Origin: Spirodela intermedia
Lineage: Eukaryota > Streptophyta > Magnoliopsida > Alismatales > Araceae
Reading direction: 5' to 3'
Assembly: GCA_902729315.2 (NCBI GenBank)
Contig: LR746272.1
Span: forward strand, 1,488,001 to 1,552,000
Length of the DNA: 64,000 nt
Shown: positions 58,861-64,000 of the stretch, piece after piece
How the letters are laid out: each line of letters begins with the position of its first letter
How positions within the stretch are numbered: the stretch's first letter is position 1
Position numbers and translations under genes: made by a program
Notes under the pieces: model-generated
What the model was told of the DNA's origin: nothing
The model's database searches: none
What the model saw: the letters and a program-made list of their open reading frames with translations, nothing else

Positions 58861-59924
58861 CTGGTCGGTAGCGCCATCTATGCCATCGAAAATATCTGGA
58901 AAATCAACTCCCAAATATATAAGACGCCATTTTTTTTGCTGATTTGTCTGTTTCTGTGAATAACTGTCATTAATATTCATGAAAATTTCATATTTATATG
59001 ACCATTTATCCATTACTAGATACTTATTATTGACATTTTGCTAAGTCTCTAAAGTAATCTTGAATCAATCAATTGTAGAAATAGTGACTTCACTTCATTG
59101 AAGAACACATAGAAGACTATTAATTAGATATAATTTCAACAAAGTTTGATTCAACCCCACTTGTTAATTTCTCTCATGGCCTTCCATAACCAATGCACTG
59201 GATAATATCTACGTCAAGCATACAAGCATGCTACCAAAGTGCTTAACCCACTTGGTGTAATGGCCATATTAGAACAAAAAGAGATAAGTTAAATGACGTG
59301 AGGTTGGCAGGATGTTAAATTAGAAAATATTAATAGCCCATATTACTGGCCTAATCGGGTAATATGTTTTGACCGTTAAATTGAAAAGTCAACAATGAAT
59401 GAGTTGGTAGACACAAGGTTTATATTTGACTGTGTGTACCCATTATTATTGGACAAAGTGAATGGATTGGTAAACACGAGGTTTCCATGATGTTAAATGT
59501 GTAAATATTACTAACCCAAATTAATAGCTTAATTTGATAAGTTTGTTGTTGATAGATTTGACCATTATACAGAAAAGTCAACGTGGAAATAAGTTGGTGA
59601 ACACAAGGTTTTATATTAGACTATGGGTACCTATTAATATTAGACAAAATGGATGGTTTAGTACGCATGAGGTCGGCATGATGTTAAATGGGCAAATATT
59701 AGTAGCCCAGATGACTAGCTTAACTCGATAAGCCTACTGACAATGGATTTGACCGATATATAGAAAAGTCAACGCTGAAATGAGTTGGTTAACAAAAGGC
59801 TTTTATTACAATGTGGGTACCCATTACTGTGGTTGCAATAGACCACCACATTAGTGTGAAACCCGATCTCCATACAATGAATTTGATCATGAGATACAAG
59901 GACCGTAATGGGTCAAATGTGACA
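58861..59924. other. Spacer of copy B with three 180-190-base tandem units
   Basis: The GATGTTAAAT anchor of each unit is at 59311, 59489 and 59680, giving periods of 178 and 191 bases. Sequence otherwise follows copy A 50628-51589. No gene. Confidence 0.8.
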
Positions 59925-60569
59925 CTAAGTGCAATGAAGCGTGGGTGCTCCCCCCGTTGGCGCCGGGCCAGGCCAATGCTTCCTCTTGTGCCCTCCCAGC
60001 GCCTGCCCCGTGAGGAAGATCATCCCGCAGGTACTGCACTTGTGCTCTCGCCCGGAGGGCACTGCTGGCTTTCTTTCCGCCTTCCTCAGCGGTGGTGGCG
60101 CCGCCGCGAGGCCGTCAGCCAGAGGCTGGTAGAGGGCCGCTGAGTCTTCCGTCTTCTGTTTCTTGGTCTCCGACGGCCCCCCCGCTTTCTCTGCGACGCC
60201 AGGCTGGGGCAGCTCTAGCTTGACTTCCACGGGTTTGGGCATCTCCTCGCGCTTGACAACTTCGAGGACCCACGGCTCCGCCATTACCGGCATCTGTTTG
60301 CCGTCGTTGACCGGCGACTTCTCTGGGGACTCGAGACGCACAACCGACTGTTCGCCGCTGGGGACAAGGAAGCGGGCGCTCCTTCTCCCCTTCGTGGTCC
60401 ACACCAACCTCGCCGGCCCCGCGTAGGAGTCGCTTTCGTTGGAATGCCTCAAGGCAATCAGCGTCGCCGCCGCCTTCCGCTCCGTCGATGTATGGGTCCT
60501 CATGTGCCCAGACAACCCTCTCTTGCTGGCGAAGCTGTTGAAGCAGAGAGAGCAGCCATTGTCCGCCAT
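59925..60569 (-). CDS. Two-finger C2H2 zinc-finger protein, copy B
   Basis: Intact 214-residue duplicate of the gene at 51590-52234. Six residues differ: Pro7 to Ser and Tyr10 to Phe inside finger 1, Arg32 to Lys and Met40 to Leu just after it, Asp to Gly in VPSDEQSV, and Glu to Lys in VAEEAGG. All zinc-binding Cys and His residues and the QALGGH of finger 2 are kept, so the protein is probably functional. The proximal 200 bases upstream match copy A, but beyond the expanded CT tract the promoter is different. Confidence 0.85.
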   Translation of the reverse strand: MADNGCSLCFNSFASKRGLSGHMRTHTSTERKAAATLIALRHSNESDSYAGPARLVWTTKGRRSARFLVPSGEQSVVRLESPEKSPVNDGKQMPVMAEPWVLEVVKREEMPKPVEVKLELPQPGVAEKAGGPSETKKQKTEDSAALYQPLADGLAAAPPPLRKAERKPAVPSGREHKCSTCGMIFLTGQALGGHKRKHWPGPAPTGGAPTLHCT

Positions 60570-60943
<374 letters not shown>

Positions 60944-63900
60944 GATCAAATAAAAGACACTATGATTGTAAAGTTATCATATGCATAACTTTCTTGTAAT
61001 ATGCTACTTGAATGCTAGGATTGAACATCTTCTTTAACTCAATCAATTTCACAAGATTGTCACACACAAAAAGAGACACAAATTCTTTATAAAAAGGAAT
61101 TATATGAAATATGAGATAATCTTACTTTTCAACCAAGTTGTGACTTGCCCCTTTTATTGGGGGAAGTAAAAGCATTCTTGAGGGGTCACATAGCACTTTG
61201 GTGCTTCTACAACTTTGTCTCGTGTTTCTTATGTTATGCTTCACACACTTATGATATTGTTTTCTATGTTGGGCCATCCTTGTGTCAATGTCACATTTTT
61301 GACATATTACCTTATCATAACAAGGTTATTATGGATCATCATAGTGTTATTGAGGCATATGCATGTCCCAATAAATAGGCATGCGAGCTTGTATGGTCTA
61401 TGAGCATGTCACACCATCCAAGTTCACAATCACTCGGTATCGATCATTGCTCTTACTTAGTGGTGCTATTGCCTACTTACACCACAAGTGTCTCTACACT
61501 CATTGTGCATTATCACTCATGTTTTCACTCACCTGCACATACATAGTACACACTATGTCATGTCATGTTGTGTTGACATGTCAATTTACATATGTACTCA
61601 TATGGCCGTCACATTTTGCTCATATTGGTGGTATAACTATGCACCTAGTTACACCATGACCACCATGAGAACTTGTAGCATTAAAGTATATAGAGAAAGA
61701 TCATGTAGGATTCTTTCTTTATTTAAGGGGTGATAAATATCAATGAAAAGTGAGTTGGGTTTCCATTCCTCTTGTGAAAAGTTTTTCTACGTCATTAATT
61801 TTTTAACTATATTAAATTATAAGATCAAATTATAAATATTTTTACAAAATGAGTATCATTGATAAGATTTGACTCAATATCTTGGTCAGGTTGAACATGA
61901 TAAAAATATACTCTCAGCTTGAGGGATAGTGTCGTGATTGATGATTATGTGTTCAAAATAATTTGAGATGTATCTTTGAAGGTATTTTTGTCCTCAAAGA
62001 TAGAGTTCATATAGTTGGTTTGATGTTTTCATTTTTTTCAACCTCTATAATTAAGGATGCTTGTCCTTTAACTTAAGGGAGCTATTGTAATAAAATTTGA
62101 ACAATTTTTTCCTAATCTTCTGTGCCCCCCTCTCTCTCTCTCTCTCTCTCTTGTTATTAAGTTTTATGTAGTCTCACCATTGTACTACATAGTCTTGCAT
62201 TTAGTTGCCTCATCTTGTCACTTGACTAGCTTACTGCTTTATCTTCATTTCTTGTAATTTTGTCTCATCGATAAATCTCTTAATTTTATTGTCTCTATCT
62301 ATTAGTCTCTTTGTCTCATTTTATGACTTGATATTAACGTAGTGTCTATCATAACTTGGTTGATCTTGTCCCAACCTCAAAATAATTATTATTAGGTATG
62401 TGAAGGTCAATCTCAAGTTATTAGATATGTAAGAAGATTCCTTGAAACCTTTGTCATTTATTTTATAATCATCACACCTCTTAATTGAGACGGTTGAATG
62501 TACTATATTTTAATGATATTCATAACTGAAATACAAGATTCATCACATATTTTTTGTTGTTGTTTAGAGTTACATCCTTCATTCATTTGATCAGTTACGA
62601 AATATTTAACATTTGATTTAATTTTGCACAATCTATCTAGTTAATTAAACACTCTCTAGTGGGTTGAAACTATTGAATATACAAAGAAATATCAATGATA
62701 CAAGAGGAGATCAATGAATATCTTATCATATGATATTTATGTGTAAATATTTATCAACAACTCTCATATAAATACAAAGACTGACTCTCTAACTTTTGAA
62801 TCAAATCTACTAATTGATTCCACAAAATTGACATAACATAATTATTTCACAAAATTATATACTGCCGCTTGAGATAAATTGACACATACTTTGTTTGGCT
62901 AAGGATCTAAATATCACATATCCTGAATATAAGTTTTAATTTCATGAAAATAATATCATTATGTCATGGATCTTGAACTTTATTAGTCCTAAAGTTTAAC
63001 AAATGTTAATACATAAACAAAAAGCTAGTAATATGTGAAAAAACTAGAGGAAACATTTGATTATCAACAAGACATAATTAGGTGTTACCAATTAACTTTT
63101 AATATTTATAAACTTAAATACAGGTCTTGCCTATTAAAAATTAGTTTGCAACTGTATGGAACATATGGGACATGTTGAGTTCATTTCATATGAAGTATTG
63201 ATCTTGTATAAAATATTTGAAAAGATATATGAGACATCTTTAAAAAGATAGAGTTGTTAAGTTTATTCAGACCTAAATGATGAATGTAAACTATTGAGGA
63301 GTCAATCTTAAAACTTGGATCATATCCCTCACTTGAAGAAGTATACTATAAAGTGTTGATTGAAGAAAGGAGAAGATAAGTAACGAATAATACTTTTAAA
63401 TGTTTCAAGCATAAAGTGAGGGAATATTCAACTTCATTTAGTTATGATAGTAAAATTAAAGCAACCAAAGGTCAATGATAGTCTAAAAGAAAGTTAGGAA
63501 AGGGACAAATGATGTCAAATATCAAATTGATTGAATATAGAACTTATGATAGTCCATGTTAGGTTCCTCTAGTATTTTAATTCATGAGCTGATTACTTTT
63601 GACATTGTGAAACTTTAAGCACTTTTGTAGTCAATTTAAATTAATAATTAATAATTGTTAAATCTACAACATCACTCACGTACAACCTTAAGTGTAGTTT
63701 CTCACCAAGTACATAATTCTTGAGTTATCAACTTTGAAGCTTTTTATCACATAACTAATGTTTTAGCCTAGTTCACATCATAGCAACATAAGCAAGATAA
63801 TGATATAGTGACAATAATAAATTGTAGTAAAGTCACAATAGATGACAAATGCTCCATTAGGCTAGATGATCACTTTACCTTTAACAATTCATGTTCTCTC

Positions 63901-64000
63901 AATTCATACGAATTTATGTCATATAATTTATAGTACAAAACATTTAAACTATTGCATAACATTTTATTATGATTACATTACTTTTTAGTATCTAAATACA
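60944..64000. other. AT-rich spacer of copy B and downstream single-copy sequence
   Basis: Follows copy A 54147-58710 with the differences listed under copy B. A CT tract is at 62127-62151. From 63541 the sequence is no longer duplicated and shows no gene. Short ORFs at 61145-61733 are repeated in copy A with different frames and are not supported. Confidence 0.55.

Overview
The window is nuclear DNA from a flowering plant. Genes carry GT-AG introns, many are GC-rich at third codon positions, the 5' leaders are full of (CT)n/(GA)n microsatellites, and the families are plant ones (PLATZ, TMK receptor kinase, PUB U-box ligase, E+ class PPR protein, two-finger C2H2 factors). Strongly GC3-rich genes (TMK, PUB, methyltransferase) beside AT-rich long-intron genes suggest a monocot, probably not a grass; this is inference from composition only.

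Layout. 1-8.6 kb: CCZ1 on the plus strand, nine exons including a 5' UTR exon. 10.5-11.5 kb: PLATZ zinc-binding factor, minus strand. 12.1-26.9 kb: organellar isoleucyl-tRNA synthetase (OVA2 type), minus strand, 21 coding exons that I could join into one 1067-codon frame; one intron holds a decayed LINE. 28.7-39.8 kb: a run of minus-strand genes: a membrane-anchored methyltransferase, a small gene resembling the N-terminal domain of WASH (an Arp2/3 activator), a PUB20/21-type U-box E3 ligase and a TMK receptor kinase. An isolated GC3-rich ORF of unknown identity lies at 34.1-34.3 kb on the plus strand. 40.9-46.8 kb, plus strand: cytochrome b561 and a membrane RING-H2 E3 ligase. 47.7-50.6 kb: an intronless PPR protein, minus strand. 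50.5-64 kb: an AT-rich region built by tandem duplication of a unit of about 8.2 kb.

The duplication is the main structural event. Copy A (50485-58717) starts inside the PPR 5' coding region and carries a two-finger C2H2 gene and its spacer. Copy B (58718-63540) repeats it: a dead PPR 5' fragment, a second intact C2H2 gene with six amino-acid changes, and a shortened spacer. Comparing the copies resolves a solo LTR of 1630 bp in copy A with its 5-bp target duplication, a 1.65-kb segment upstream of C2H2 gene A that is absent from B, and unequal numbers of a 180-190-bp tandem repeat.

The genes do not form a pathway. They are ordinary housekeeping and signalling genes placed by chance, as is usual in plant chromosomes. 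No prokaryotic-style system, CRISPR array or gene cluster is present. Exon joins were worked out by hand from splice sites and reading-frame continuity, and no database was searched.
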